64,000 nt of DNA from JAFGSI01 sp041287425 (GTDB lineage: Bacteria > Chloroflexota > Anaerolineae > Anaerolineales > Villigracilaceae). The stretch spans positions 33,395-97,394 of the forward strand of contig JBEULG010000036.1 of assembly GCA_041287425.1 (NCBI GenBank). The letters run 5' to 3'. Position numbers and translations under genes: made by a program. The notes under the pieces were generated by a model. That model made no database searches, was not told where the DNA came from, and worked only from the letters and a program-made list of their open reading frames with translations. Below are positions 1-8,763 of this stretch, in pieces. The number at the start of each line of letters is the position of its first letter. The stretch's first letter is position 1.

Positions 1-68
1 TCGAGTTGGGGGGGCGTAAGTTGATAGAAAATATCGGCTTGTTTGATGAAATTCACCATTTCGTTCAT
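1..68 (-). CDS. Partial N-terminus, likely cyclic-nucleotide-binding (CRP/FNR-like) regulator
   Basis: Twenty-two codons read off the window edge from an ATG at 68, with a GAGG motif about 8 bases upstream. The peptide starts MNEMVNFIKQADIFYQLTPP, which resembles the first helix of cNMP-binding domains (FLKxxDIFxxLTxxQL). Only this helix is visible, so the DNA-binding half and the exact family cannot be checked. An alternative is another cNMP-domain protein without a DNA-binding domain. The bases between this gene and the next one (69-166) hold its leader and nothing else that I recognise. Confidence 0.5.
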   Translation of the reverse strand, partial: MNEMVNFIKQADIFYQLTPPQL

Positions 69-166
69 CGGCGCCCTCACACTTTTAGATGGAAATAGTG
101 TAGCATAAACGTTACCAGGAAGCAACTTCTTTGTCCCTTAAAAATGGGCAGGGAGAAGCGCCCTCG

Positions 167-1573
167 CTATTCGTGAGGAAAGACCTTTTGCAGCCAATCC
201 AGCGGATTGACCTGCACGCCGTTGACCCACACTTCCCAGTGTAGATGAGCGCCGGTGACGCGCCCCGTCCCGCCCACCAGACCGATAACCTGACCCTGCT
301 CGACGTGCTGGCCGACCTCGACCTGAATCTCGGACTGATGCCAGAAGCCGCTGTAAACGCCCCAGCCGTGGTCGATGATGGTGGCGTTGCCGCGCACCGT
401 CAGCGGCCCGGCAAAGACGACCGTGCCCGCCGCCGGGGCGGTGATGGGCAGCCCGGCGCCACCCCCGTAATCCACACCGCTGTGGAAGCCCTCGACGACC
501 AGGTCGGTGCCCTGCCCAATGTACGTGCGCCGGTTGCCAAAGCCGGATGTGAAATAGGTCTCGCCGCCATATAGATAGGCTGGAGTGAGAAACAAGCCGT
601 CCCACAGGCGTTGCGGATTGGCGGGAGCAGTGATGGCCAGGATTTGCTGCCATTCCGGCTCGGTCACGGTTGGGTCGATGGTATCGGCATCGACGTACAG
701 GGTTGGGTCTTCTGGATAGTAACCGCTGGCAACCAGCACCAGTTGCTCGAAGGTTTGGGTTTGGCCGTCGGCGCTGGCGACTTCCAGCCGTAAAGGATAC
801 AGACCGGGCTGAAGCAGGGCATGGATTCCCTGCAGGGCCACATAGGAGCCGTCCTGGTCGGGAAAGAAATGCAAAGGATGATCTACCAGGATTCCACCCA
901 GGGTGACCGCTTCGGAGGCGCGGACGCGGATTTGGGCGGTGCTGCCCTGCACGAGAGGCAGCGGGTCGACCTCGGCCGATAGCAGCGGCGCGGGCAGGGC
1001 GGAGGGGAAGCCGGTCGAGTCGCCGGAGGGCAGGTAGAAAATGTCGCCGGGTAAACCGGCCCAGGGTCCGGCGAGATGGTTGATGTCGGCAATCGTCCAG
1101 GGGTCGGTGTTGGCGCGGACGGCCAGTTCGAGCAGAGTCTCGCCCCTTTGCAGGTTGGCGCGCCCCGTCCAGGGAGGGCGGGTTTCGTCCTGGAGCAGAA
1201 TCAATTTTGCGCCGGCGTAGAGTTCGGTCGGGCTGACGATGTGATTGAGGCGGCGCAGGAGGGTCTCGTCCATGCGGTGCTGACGGACGAGGCTGCGCAA
1301 CGTCTCGCCGTAGGGGAGGGGGTCGCAGGAAATTGTGCCGCTGAAGGCTTCGTAGCCGGGGATGACCAGCCGGTCGCCGACGAAGATGTCGCTGGTGTTC
1401 AGGTCGTTGGCGGCGATCAGCGCCTCGGTGGTGATGTTGAAGCAGACGGCGATTGACCACAGGGTGTCGCCCTGGCGGACGGTGTAGATGGGGCCGCGGC
1501 CGCTTTGGGCGGCAGCCGGGCGGGCAAGCAGGGTGAGCAGGATGAGCAAAATACCGGCCAGGCGCTTAGGCAT
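167..1573 (-). CDS. Exported LysM-domain M23-family metallopeptidase
   Basis: A predicted envelope peptidoglycan hydrolase of 468 aa. The chosen ATG at 1573 opens a signal peptide (MPKRLAGILLILLTLLARPA, then AAAQS). A LysM domain follows at about residues 30-75 (YTVRQGDTLWSIA), with one or two weaker LysM-like segments to about 190 and an Ig-like middle region. The C-terminal peptidase M23 domain carries the zinc motifs HSGVD (His364, Asp368) and HLH (443-445), so it should be active. A longer reading to 1663 would place 30 non-hydrophobic residues before the signal peptide and would lie inside the upstream gene. The start overlaps the end of the DUF192 gene by 8 bases, which implies co-transcription. 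Confidence 0.9.
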   Translation of the reverse strand: MPKRLAGILLILLTLLARPAAAQSGRGPIYTVRQGDTLWSIAVCFNITTEALIAANDLNTSDIFVGDRLVIPGYEAFSGTISCDPLPYGETLRSLVRQHRMDETLLRRLNHIVSPTELYAGAKLILLQDETRPPWTGRANLQRGETLLELAVRANTDPWTIADINHLAGPWAGLPGDIFYLPSGDSTGFPSALPAPLLSAEVDPLPLVQGSTAQIRVRASEAVTLGGILVDHPLHFFPDQDGSYVALQGIHALLQPGLYPLRLEVASADGQTQTFEQLVLVASGYYPEDPTLYVDADTIDPTVTEPEWQQILAITAPANPQRLWDGLFLTPAYLYGGETYFTSGFGNRRTYIGQGTDLVVEGFHSGVDYGGGAGLPITAPAAGTVVFAGPLTVRGNATIIDHGWGVYSGFWHQSEIQVEVGQHVEQGQVIGLVGGTGRVTGAHLHWEVWVNGVQVNPLDWLQKVFPHE

Positions 1574-1937
1574 CGCTGAATTCCACCTGTTCTCCGATCT
1601 GAAAATCATCGAGACGTTGGGGATGGGCCTCGAGGATGTAACGGGCGGGCTGGCGGGGCACATACACCGGTTGCCAGGCGCGGGCCAGCACTTTGTCGAC
1701 GACTTTTTTCTCGGCGCTGAGCCAGAAGACGGCCAGGTCGGTGAAGACGAACAACATGTGGATGGCTGCGTCCAGGCGGCTTGCAGTTTCCTGGACGAGC
1801 AGCAATCCTTCGTGTGGGGCGAGATGGCGGCGAAACATCAGGCCGCGCAGGCGGCAGGCGAAACTGCGGCACCAGCGCGCCCGAATGGGGAGGTCGAGTT
1901 TGCGATGGAGGTTCTGTACCAGGATGAAACGTTTCAT
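1566..1937 (-). CDS. DUF192 family protein
   Basis: A 123-aa protein whose sequence fits the DUF192 fold: RARWCRSFACRLRGLMFRR near residue 20, then DAAIHMLFVFTDLAVFWLSAEKKVV and VLEA-like strands to the end. Family members are small, often exported beta-rich proteins of unknown biochemical role. This copy has no signal peptide. Its 3' end overlaps the start of the LysM/M23 gene, so the two are probably translated together and may both serve the envelope. Confidence 0.8.
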   Translation of the reverse strand: MKRFILVQNLHRKLDLPIRARWCRSFACRLRGLMFRRHLAPHEGLLLVQETASRLDAAIHMLFVFTDLAVFWLSAEKKVVDKVLARAWQPVYVPRQPARYILEAHPQRLDDFQIGEQVEFSDA

Positions 1938-1953
1938 TCTGTGAATTAAATCT

Positions 1954-1983
1954 CAAACGGGGCTGTCTTGCATGCCCCGTTTG
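1954..1983 (-). terminator. Hairpin, probable terminator of the receiver gene
   Basis: A perfect 10-bp stem (1954-1963 with 1974-1983) around a 10-base loop lies directly after the stop of the lone receiver gene on the minus strand. It is followed by an AT-rich stretch rather than a clean T-run, so termination may be incomplete and could let transcription pass into the DUF192 gene. Confidence 0.5.
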
Positions 1984-1990
1984 GGTGAGG

Positions 1991-2386
1991 TCACTCGGAG
2001 CGACGTTTCAGCACGGTTTCAATGCTGGCCAGTAATTCCTGGGGGTTGAATGGTTTGGCAATGTAATCGTCCACCTTGGCGATGTGCAACCCCAGCACCC
2101 GGTCAATGCTCTGGGCTTTGGCGGTGACGACGATGACGGGAATGTCGCGCGTGCTTTCGTCGGTTTTCATTTGCTGGTACACTTCCCAGCCGTCCATGTC
2201 TGGCATCATGAGATCGAGCAGGACCAGGTCGGGCTTTTCACTCCGCACCATTTCGATGCCTTCCCGCCCGCCGTTGGCGCCGAGCACTTCGTAGCCGCGG
2301 CGGCCTAAAATCAGACGAATCAGATCGATCATTTCTGTTTCGTCTTCGATACACAGGATGCGTTTGCCTGTCCGTTGTTCTTTCAT
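1991..2386 (-). CDS. Single-domain response regulator (CheY-like receiver)
   Basis: A stand-alone receiver of 131 aa with no output domain. Visible landmarks are the acidic pair in CIEDETEM, the phospho-acceptor Asp in LVLLDLMMPDMDGWEV, Thr in VIVVTAKA and Lys in IAKPFNP. The ATG at 2386 is preceded by GAGGCGG; a start five codons earlier has no such site. A TAAACT-like -10 element lies further upstream. It must act through a partner protein, and no histidine kinase is adjacent. Confidence 0.88.
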   Translation of the reverse strand: MKEQRTGKRILCIEDETEMIDLIRLILGRRGYEVLGANGGREGIEMVRSEKPDLVLLDLMMPDMDGWEVYQQMKTDESTRDIPVIVVTAKAQSIDRVLGLHIAKVDDYIAKPFNPQELLASIETVLKRRSE

Positions 2387-2539
2387 GGCTGCCCGCCTCA
2401 ACAGATTAAGTTTACCACAAAAGTACCGCCCTGTTTGCAGGGAAATTAGGGGGATTTAAGGCCGGAGGGCAGATGCCCGCCGAATTTATTAGAGTTGTAT
2501 ATAAAATATTGTAAGCATCTGGTCTTCGGATTCATAGGT

Positions 2540-2570
2540 TGGTATAATCGAGGCGCAAGATTTCAGGAGG
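2540..2570 (+). promoter_or_regulatory. ftsH promoter (extended -10) and ribosome binding site
   Basis: TGG-TATAAT at 2540-2548 forms an extended -10 element. AGGAGG at 2565-2570 sits five bases before a GTG codon at 2576. The two together put the ftsH start at that GTG instead of the ATG at 2495, which lies upstream of the promoter. Confidence 0.8.
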
Positions 2571-2575
2571 TTCCT

Positions 2576-4444
2576 GTGGGTTCGCGTAATCAGTCGTATT
2601 TTATCTATTTCCTCATCTTCGCTGCGATCGTGGCAATGGTGTATTTCAACGTGCGCCAGAAGCCGGAGACGCAGAAACCTTTGACCATCAACGAACTGGC
2701 CGCGGAGGTCGAGGCGGGCAATATCAGCCGGCTGATTGTCGAAGACAATGACAGCGTGCGCGCCGTCTATGAAACCGAGTCGGGCGAAATCGAGCGGACG
2801 GCGCAGAAAGAGCCGGAGACGACGCTGGTCAATCAATTGCTGGCGCTGGGCGTCTCGCCCGAAAAACTTTCGCCGGAGAATGTGGTCATCGAGGTCCAGC
2901 CGCCCAGTCCGTGGGTGGGGTTGATTACCCTGGCGGGTTACATCCTGCCGGTGCTGCTGTTCATCGGTTTGCTGTGGTTCTTCTTTCGGCAGGCGCAGGG
3001 CAGCAACAACGCGGCCATGTCGTTTGGCAAGAGCCGGGCGCGCATGTTCAGCGGCGACCACCCGACGGTGACTTTCGACGATGTCGCCGGGGTGGACGAG
3101 GCCAAGGAGGAACTGCGCGAGGTGGTCGAGTTCCTGCGCGAGCCGCAGAAATTCATCCAGTTGGGGGCGCGCATTCCCAAAGGCGTGTTGCTGGTCGGCC
3201 CGCCGGGGACGGGCAAGACTCTGATGGCCAAGGCCGTCTCCGGCGAGGCGGGCGTGCCCTTCTTTTCCATCTCCGGCTCGGAGTTCGTCGAGATGTTCGT
3301 CGGCGTCGGCGCCAGCCGGGTGCGCGACCTGTTCGAGCAGGCCAAGCGCCATTCGCCGTGCATCGTCTTCATGGACGAGATCGACGCGGTTGGCCGTCAG
3401 CGCGGCGCCGGGCTGGGCGGTTCGCACGATGAACGTGAACAGACCCTCAATCAGATGCTGGTCGAGATGGACGGCTTCGACACGGATACGAACGTCATCA
3501 TCATGGCGGCCACCAACCGTCCCGACATCCTCGACCCGGCCCTGCTGCGCCCGGGGCGCTTCGACCGGCGGGTGGTGCTCGATCAGCCCGACATGAAGGG
3601 CCGCGAGGCCATTTTGAGAGTCCACGTGAAGGGCAAACCGCTGGAACCGGGCATTGACCTGGGCGTGCTGGCCCGCGCCACCCCCGGCTTCGTGGGCGCC
3701 GACCTGGAGAACATGGTCAACGAGGCGGCCATCCTGGCTGCCCGCCGCAACAAGCGCGCCATCGGCCAGGCCGAGTTCGAGGAGGCCATCGAGCGGGTCA
3801 TCGCCGGGCCGGAGCGCAAGAGCCGCCTCATTTCGGCGGAGGAGAAGCGCATCGTGGCCTATCACGAGGCCGGTCACGCGGTGGTCATCAATGCCCTGCC
3901 GGAGGGCGACCCCGTTCAGAAGGTCTCCATCATCGCCCGCGGCCAGATGGGCGGCTTTACCCTGGCCCTGCCCGAGGACGAGCGCATGCTCGTCTCGCGC
4001 AAGAAGTTAATGGCCCAGATGATTGGCTTGTTGGGCGGGCGCGTGGCCGAGGAACTGGTCTTCGACGATGTCACCTCCGGGGCGGCAAACGACCTCGAGC
4101 GCGTCACCCGCCTGGCGCGCACGATGGCCACCCGCCTGGGCATGACCGACGAACTGGGGCCGCTGGTCTATGGGCAGAAGGAAGAATTGATTTTCTTGGG
4201 CCGCGAAATCGCCGAGCAGCGCGATTACTCCGATGCGGTGGCCGAGAAAATTGACGAGGTGGTGCGCCGCCTGGTGGACGAGGCGATGGAGCAGGCCCGG
4301 GCGCTTTTGAAGAAATACCGCAAGGAGTTGGACGCCGTCGCCCAGCGCCTGCTGGAGGTCGAGACCATTGACCGCCAGGAGTTCGAGCAAATCTTCCCGC
4401 CGCCGGTTCCCAAGCGAAGCGGCACTCCCCAGCCTGTCCAATGA
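2576..4444 (+). CDS. ftsH: ATP-dependent zinc metalloprotease FtsH
   Basis: The membrane-anchored AAA protease that degrades misassembled membrane proteins and some regulators. The 622-aa protein has two N-terminal membrane helices (about residues 8-25 and 112-137), Walker A GPPGTGKT near 207, Walker B VFMDEID, the second region of homology (TNRPDILDPALLRPGRFD), and the zinc site HEAGH near 430. Length and domain order are typical. It is monocistronic, with its own promoter and a downstream terminator. Confidence 0.97.
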   Translation: MGSRNQSYFIYFLIFAAIVAMVYFNVRQKPETQKPLTINELAAEVEAGNISRLIVEDNDSVRAVYETESGEIERTAQKEPETTLVNQLLALGVSPEKLSPENVVIEVQPPSPWVGLITLAGYILPVLLFIGLLWFFFRQAQGSNNAAMSFGKSRARMFSGDHPTVTFDDVAGVDEAKEELREVVEFLREPQKFIQLGARIPKGVLLVGPPGTGKTLMAKAVSGEAGVPFFSISGSEFVEMFVGVGASRVRDLFEQAKRHSPCIVFMDEIDAVGRQRGAGLGGSHDEREQTLNQMLVEMDGFDTDTNVIIMAATNRPDILDPALLRPGRFDRRVVLDQPDMKGREAILRVHVKGKPLEPGIDLGVLARATPGFVGADLENMVNEAAILAARRNKRAIGQAEFEEAIERVIAGPERKSRLISAEEKRIVAYHEAGHAVVINALPEGDPVQKVSIIARGQMGGFTLALPEDERMLVSRKKLMAQMIGLLGGRVAEELVFDDVTSGAANDLERVTRLARTMATRLGMTDELGPLVYGQKEELIFLGREIAEQRDYSDAVAEKIDEVVRRLVDEAMEQARALLKKYRKELDAVAQRLLEVETIDRQEFEQIFPPPVPKRSGTPQPVQ

Positions 4445-4450
4445 ATGATG

Positions 4451-4483
4451 CGGGTCAAGATCATTATCTTGACCTGCTTTTTT
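4451..4483 (+). terminator. Rho-independent terminator of ftsH
   Basis: A 10-bp stem with one G-T pair (4451-4460 with 4467-4476) and a six-base loop is followed by a T-tract at 4478-4483. It starts seven bases after the ftsH stop and overlaps the 3' end of the convergent acyl-CoA ligase gene. Confidence 0.85.
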
Positions 4484-6077
4484 CTTCTTCCAGCAAGATT
4501 CGCTTCAGCACTTTGCCGACCGTCGAGCGCGGCAATGCGGCTCGGAACTCGACCTGGGTCGGCACCTTGAAAGGCGCCAACCGCTCCCGGCACCAGGCGC
4601 GGACCTCGGACTCGTCCAGCCTGGCCCCGGCTTTGACCACCACCCAGGCTTTGACCGTCTCGCCGCGATATTCGTCGGGGATGCCGGCGACGGCCACTTC
4701 CGCAACCGCCGGGTGGGCGGCAATCGCCTCTTCCACCTCGCGCGGCCAGACCTCCATGCCCCCCGGCTTGATGAGGTCTTTTTTGCGGTCAACGATGTAG
4801 AAGTAGCCGTCGGCGTCCATGCGGGCGATGTCGCCGGTGTAGAGCCAGCCGTCTCGCAGCGCCAGGGCGGTCTCGGCGGGCATGTTGTGGTAGCCGAGCA
4901 TCACCTGCGGGCTGCGGATGACCAGTTCGCCTGCCTCGCCGACCGGCAGGTCGCGGCGCCGGTCGTCCAGGCTGACGATGCGGGCCTCCACATCGGGCAG
5001 GGGCAGGCCGATGGAGCCGATGCGGTTCTCGCCCTGCAGCGGGTTGCAGTGGGTGGCGGTTGGGGCCTCCGAGAGTCCGTAGCCCTCGCAGATGCGTCCG
5101 CCGGTGAGGCGCTCGAATTTCTCTTTCGTCTGCTGCAACAGAGGTGCGGAGCCGGAGATGCAGGCCTTGATTGAAGTAAGATTGACCCTGCCGGCGGCCA
5201 CCTCAGGATGATTGTTGATGGCGTTGTAGAGAGTCGGAACGGCCGGGAAGTAGGTCACGCGGTGAGTCTGGATGGCGGCGAGGAGGCCGGTGATGTCGCG
5301 CGGGTTGGGAAGGACGACCATCCTGGCCCGCAGTGCCATGCCCAGAAGCATGCCGCAGACCATGCCGTAGATGTGGTAGACCGGCAGAGCCAGCAGGAAG
5401 GTCTCTTTTTCTTCTTCCAGTGTGGACATCCAGGCCTTGAATTGCAGGGCGTTGGCGACCAGGTTGCGGTGCCGGGCGACGGCGGCCTTGGCGACGCCGG
5501 TCGTCCCGCCGGTGTATTGGAAAAGGGCAAGGTCGTCGGGGCCGAGGGCGGGCAGGGCATTTGCCGCCTCCGAGGTGGTCAGTGCCGAGAAGGGGAGGTC
5601 GCCGGCCAGCAGGTCGGCCTCACCCGCCGCGATGACCAGGCGGATGCCGGTGGCCGGGCGGGCGGTTTGCAGGCGTTCGTAGAGCGAGCCGGCGGCGATG
5701 ACGATTTCCAAACCGGCGTCATTCACCTGATGGACGATTTCGGGAGGTGTATAGAGCGGATTGATGGCGACGACGACCCCGCCGACCTTGAGGATGCCAA
5801 AGTAAGCCAGGATGAATTCCGGGCAATTGGGCATGAAAATGCCGACCCGCTCGCCGCGGCGCACGCCCAGGTTGAGCAGGGCGGCGGCGATGCGGTCGGT
5901 CTGTTCGGCGACCTGGCGGTAGGTCAGCGTTTCGTCGCCGAAGATGAGGCAGGTCCGCTGCGGGCAGCGCCGGGCGGCCTGATCGAGGAAGTGGTGGACG
6001 GGGACGGCGGGGTAGTCGAGGTGGGCGGGGACGCCGGGGTCGTAGTGGGCAAGCCAGGGGTGGGAGGTGGCGGTCAT
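4464..6077 (-). CDS. Long-chain acyl-CoA synthetase (AMP-forming ligase)
   Basis: A 537-aa ANL-superfamily ligase that would activate a carboxylic acid to its acyl-CoA through an acyl-AMP. The P-loop motif YTGGTTGVAKAA is near residue 188. The hinge and adenylate-binding block runs through GEAGELVIRSPQVMLGYH, WLYTGDIARMDADGYFYIVD and RKKDLIKPGGMEVWP. The catalytic Lys sits in STVGKVLKR near the C-terminus. The closest familiar type is FadD; the exact chain-length preference cannot be read from sequence. No good Shine-Dalgarno site precedes the ATG. Confidence 0.9.
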   Translation of the reverse strand: MTATSHPWLAHYDPGVPAHLDYPAVPVHHFLDQAARRCPQRTCLIFGDETLTYRQVAEQTDRIAAALLNLGVRRGERVGIFMPNCPEFILAYFGILKVGGVVVAINPLYTPPEIVHQVNDAGLEIVIAAGSLYERLQTARPATGIRLVIAAGEADLLAGDLPFSALTTSEAANALPALGPDDLALFQYTGGTTGVAKAAVARHRNLVANALQFKAWMSTLEEEKETFLLALPVYHIYGMVCGMLLGMALRARMVVLPNPRDITGLLAAIQTHRVTYFPAVPTLYNAINNHPEVAAGRVNLTSIKACISGSAPLLQQTKEKFERLTGGRICEGYGLSEAPTATHCNPLQGENRIGSIGLPLPDVEARIVSLDDRRRDLPVGEAGELVIRSPQVMLGYHNMPAETALALRDGWLYTGDIARMDADGYFYIVDRKKDLIKPGGMEVWPREVEEAIAAHPAVAEVAVAGIPDEYRGETVKAWVVVKAGARLDESEVRAWCRERLAPFKVPTQVEFRAALPRSTVGKVLKRILLEEEKSRSR

Positions 6078-6123
6078 AGGGTGCGGATGGCGAGGCAGGG
6101 GGAGGCAATCGGCCGACAGACGG

Positions 6124-7254
6124 TCAATCCTGGTTTAGATGCTTGATGTAAACCCGCCGCCGTTTGTGCTGGCGTTTTTCGTAGTACTTCCATTGGCCTT
6201 GCACGTTGGCGTTGTGTTCCAGTTCCGGATTGGACTCGACTTTGGTGATGCCCAACTTGATGAAATGGCGGTGCATCCTGTCCATCAGGATGGCGTTGAC
6301 GCCCTTGCCTTGATACTCTGGCTTGACACCCACCAGGTACAGGTCGGCGCGGTCGTTCTTTTTGAGGGCGCGCAGCAAGTGAATGAAGCCAAAGGGGAAG
6401 AGTTTCCCGCCGGCCCTTTGCAGCGCCCGCGAAAGCGACGGCATGACGATTCCGAATCCGACCATGTTGCCCTCCTGATCGAGCACCACCGGCACGAATT
6501 CGGGAGTCACGAAGCCGAAATACTGTTTGACGTAACTTTGCACCTGTTTCTCGGTCAGCGGCACGAAACCGTAGAGGCCCTGATACGCCTCCTGGAGCAA
6601 GTCGAACAATTGGTAGGCGTAGGGCAGCAAATCTTTCTTGTGGCGCACTTTGAGCAATTGCAATTTGTTGCGCCGCAGGGCCAGGTCGGCGATGCGGGCG
6701 ATGGTTTCGTTTGGCTCTGGCGGAACGGTGAGTTCGTACTCGACCCAGTCCACGTCTTTGACGTATCCCAGCCGTTCCATGTGCTGGGGGTAGTACGGGT
6801 AATTGTAATTGGTCGCCAGGGTGGCCAGTTCCTGAAAGCCTTCGACGAGCATCCCTTCGCGGTCCATATCGGTGAAGCCCAGCGGGCCGTGGACGGTCTC
6901 CAGGCCTTTTTCCTGCGCCCAGGCTTCGACCGCCCCCATCAGGGCGGCGGAGACTTCGGCGTCGTCAACGAAATCGAGCCAGCCGAAGCGCAGGTATTTC
7001 TGTCCCCATTTTTCGATGTGACGGCGGTTCAAGATGGCGCCTACCCGCCCGACGATTTTCCCGTCCCGGCGGGCGAGCCAGTAGCGGGCTTCGCAGTACT
7101 CGAAGGCGGGGTTTTTATCGCTGCGCAGGGTGTTGAGTTCATCGAAGGTCAGCGCCGGAACCCAATAGGGATTGCCGCGATAGAGGTGGTGGGGAAAGCG
7201 AATGAAGGCTTTCAAGTCTTTCAGGGAGGTGATTTCGTGGAGTTGGATGGTCAT
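6124..7254 (-). CDS. GNAT-like N-acetyltransferase family protein, substrate unknown
   Basis: A 376-aa protein matching a family often labelled N-acetyltransferase. The N-terminal part has FIRFPHHLYRGNPYWVPALT and EARYWLARRDGKIVGRVGAI, typical of a GNAT beta-strand/acetyl-CoA region. The second half has YLVGVKPEYQGKGVNAILMD, a recognisable GNAT motif A (QGKGxxxxL). It therefore probably holds two GNAT-fold halves. It lies 46 bases upstream of the acyl-CoA ligase gene in the same direction, so a shared transcript is likely. The substrate is unknown. Confidence 0.7.
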   Translation of the reverse strand: MTIQLHEITSLKDLKAFIRFPHHLYRGNPYWVPALTFDELNTLRSDKNPAFEYCEARYWLARRDGKIVGRVGAILNRRHIEKWGQKYLRFGWLDFVDDAEVSAALMGAVEAWAQEKGLETVHGPLGFTDMDREGMLVEGFQELATLATNYNYPYYPQHMERLGYVKDVDWVEYELTVPPEPNETIARIADLALRRNKLQLLKVRHKKDLLPYAYQLFDLLQEAYQGLYGFVPLTEKQVQSYVKQYFGFVTPEFVPVVLDQEGNMVGFGIVMPSLSRALQRAGGKLFPFGFIHLLRALKKNDRADLYLVGVKPEYQGKGVNAILMDRMHRHFIKLGITKVESNPELEHNANVQGQWKYYEKRQHKRRRVYIKHLNQD

Positions 7255-7264
7255 AGAAAAAACC

Positions 7265-7440
7265 TTTTCAGGACTTACGCAAAATAAACCGCCAAGGCGC
7301 TGAGAACGCCAAAATTCGTATCAAGACGCCAAGAAGGCTTGGCGAACGGGCTAAACAACCGGCGTCTTGGCGGCGAGAAAAACATCGTTCTGTGGGGGAT
7401 TGCTTCGTTCCTGCGGGGCTCGCAACAACGCGCATTCTTT
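7265..7440. repeat. Spacer repeat with CGCCAAGRCGC / GCGTCTTGGCG arms
   Basis: The 215-base spacer between the miaA stop and the GNAT-like gene contains variants of CCGCCAAGGCGC, AGACGCCAAGAAGG, CTTGGCGAACGG and CGTCTTGGCGGCGA, in both orientations. These can fold into hairpins. I see no credible gene here; the reading frame that crosses it is low-complexity and covers the repeat. Confidence 0.6.
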
Positions 7441-7469
7441 TGATAGATGAGCCTTTCCCATTTGCGGGT

Positions 7470-8414
7470 TCATCCTGACGAATGGCCGGCACAGAAACGG
7501 CGGATGAGGGCCTCGATTTCTTCGAGCGGCGTCGTCCCAGCGTCGAACCAGCGGATGGCGCTGTCTTCGGCCTTGAACCAGTTAGCCTGGCGGCGGACGA
7601 AGGCGCGGGTTGCGCGGCGCATTTCGGCTTTGGCTTCTTCGAGGCTCATCTTGCCTTGCAGGACCTGAACGCATTCGCGGTAACCGATGGCCGAAAGCGC
7701 CGGGCAGTCGGGCGGCAGCCCGTTTTCGAGCAGGGCACGTACCTCGTCGAGCAGGCCGGCGGCGAACATGGCCTCGATGCGGGCGTCGATACGGGCGTAC
7801 AATTCGGGGCGCGGGCGGATAAGGCCGATGTTCAACAGGCGGTAACGGGATTGCCCTTGCAGCGCCTGTTCGGAGAAGCGCTGGCCGGTGGTCAGGATGA
7901 CTTCCAGGGCGCGGATGACCCGCCGCAGGTTGCGCGGGTCGATGCGGGCGGCGGCGGGGGGGTCGAGGCGCCCGAGAGATGCGTATAGCCAATCTTCGCC
8001 GCGCTCGTTCGCCAGCCGCTCGAGGACGGCGCGCAGGGCCGGGTTCGGCGCGACGGCTGGCGGTGTCCAGCCGTGAGTCAGCGCCCGAATGTATTGGCCG
8101 CTCCCGCCGACCAGGAACGGCAGGCGGCCGCGGCGGTGGATGGCGCTGATGGCTCCCTCGGCCGCTTTCTGGAAGACGGCCAGACTCCAGGGGCGGTCGG
8201 GCGTGGTTACGTCGATGAGGTGGTGCGGGATGCGGGCGCGCTCGGCCAGGCTGGGTTTGGCGGTGCCGATGTCCATGCCGCGATAGAACAGGCGCGAATC
8301 GGCCGAGACGATTTCGCCGCCCAGGCGTTCGGCCAGGCGGATGGCGGTTTCGGTCTTGCCGACCGCCGTTGGGCCGAGGATGACAATCAGGGGAGGGGGT
8401 TTAGGAGAAGACAT
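7470..8414 (-). CDS. miaA: tRNA dimethylallyltransferase MiaA
   Basis: Transfers dimethylallyl from DMAPP to A37 of tRNAs reading UNN codons. The ATG at 8414 gives 314 aa beginning MSSPKPPPLIVILGPTAVGK. The P-loop GPTAVGKT, the DSR segment EIVSADSRLFYRGMDIGTAK and the GGSGQYIRALTHG motif are all present. A much longer in-frame reading exists upstream but runs through the UPF0102 gene in the wrong frame. The start overlaps UPF0102 by 14 bases. Confidence 0.95.
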   Translation of the reverse strand: MSSPKPPPLIVILGPTAVGKTETAIRLAERLGGEIVSADSRLFYRGMDIGTAKPSLAERARIPHHLIDVTTPDRPWSLAVFQKAAEGAISAIHRRGRLPFLVGGSGQYIRALTHGWTPPAVAPNPALRAVLERLANERGEDWLYASLGRLDPPAAARIDPRNLRRVIRALEVILTTGQRFSEQALQGQSRYRLLNIGLIRPRPELYARIDARIEAMFAAGLLDEVRALLENGLPPDCPALSAIGYRECVQVLQGKMSLEEAKAEMRRATRAFVRRQANWFKAEDSAIRWFDAGTTPLEEIEALIRRFCAGHSSG

Positions 8415-8763
8415 TTTCGAAGTGGGTGATGACCGGCTGGCGGTCGGGATGGCCCTCGATGGCGATGAGGTCGAATTGCCAGGTTTCGGGGCTTTCAGGG
8501 TGTTCCTGGAGGTAGGCTTCGGCGGCAGCCAGCAGACGAGCCTGCTTGCGGCGGGTGACCGTTTCCTCCGGGTGGGCAAAGGCGGCCGAGGAGCGCGTCC
8601 GCACCTCGACGAAGACCAGCAAGCCGTCGCGGGTGGCCACCAGGTCAATCTCGCCGCGGCCGCAGCGCAGGTTGCGGGCCAGGATGGTGTAGCCTCTGGC
8701 CTGCAGATAGGCGGCGGCAATGACCTCGCCCCGCCGGCCGAGGCGTTGACGGCGGTCATTCAT
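8401..8763 (-). CDS. UPF0102 (YraN-like) predicted endonuclease-fold protein
   Basis: A 120-aa protein with the family signature RRGEVIAAAYLQARGYTILA followed by RCGRGEIDLVATRDGLLVFVEVRTRS. The E-D-ExK-like residues (GEIDLV...FVEVR) give it a restriction-endonuclease-like core. Its function is not established, though some YraN members are linked to RNA or DNA processing. It overlaps the glycosyltransferase stop by four bases (ATGA) and miaA by fourteen, so the three genes form one translationally coupled unit. Confidence 0.88.
   Translation of the reverse strand: MNDRRQRLGRRGEVIAAAYLQARGYTILARNLRCGRGEIDLVATRDGLLVFVEVRTRSSAAFAHPEETVTRRKQARLLAAAEAYLQEHPESPETWQFDLIAIEGHPDRQPVITHFENVFS

Noticed and set aside
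138..1460. 440-codon frame on the same strand as the LysM/M23 gene
   Set aside because: An Arg/Pro-rich out-of-frame reading of the peptidase gene.
2489..3877. 462-codon open frame antisense to ftsH
   Set aside because: Low-complexity His/Asp/Gly/Leu-rich translation, no family motifs, and it lies wholly opposite an unmistakable FtsH gene.
7268..7492. 74-aa reading frame upstream of miaA end
   Set aside because: It lies across spacer repeats, has no ribosome site and overlaps the miaA 3' end.
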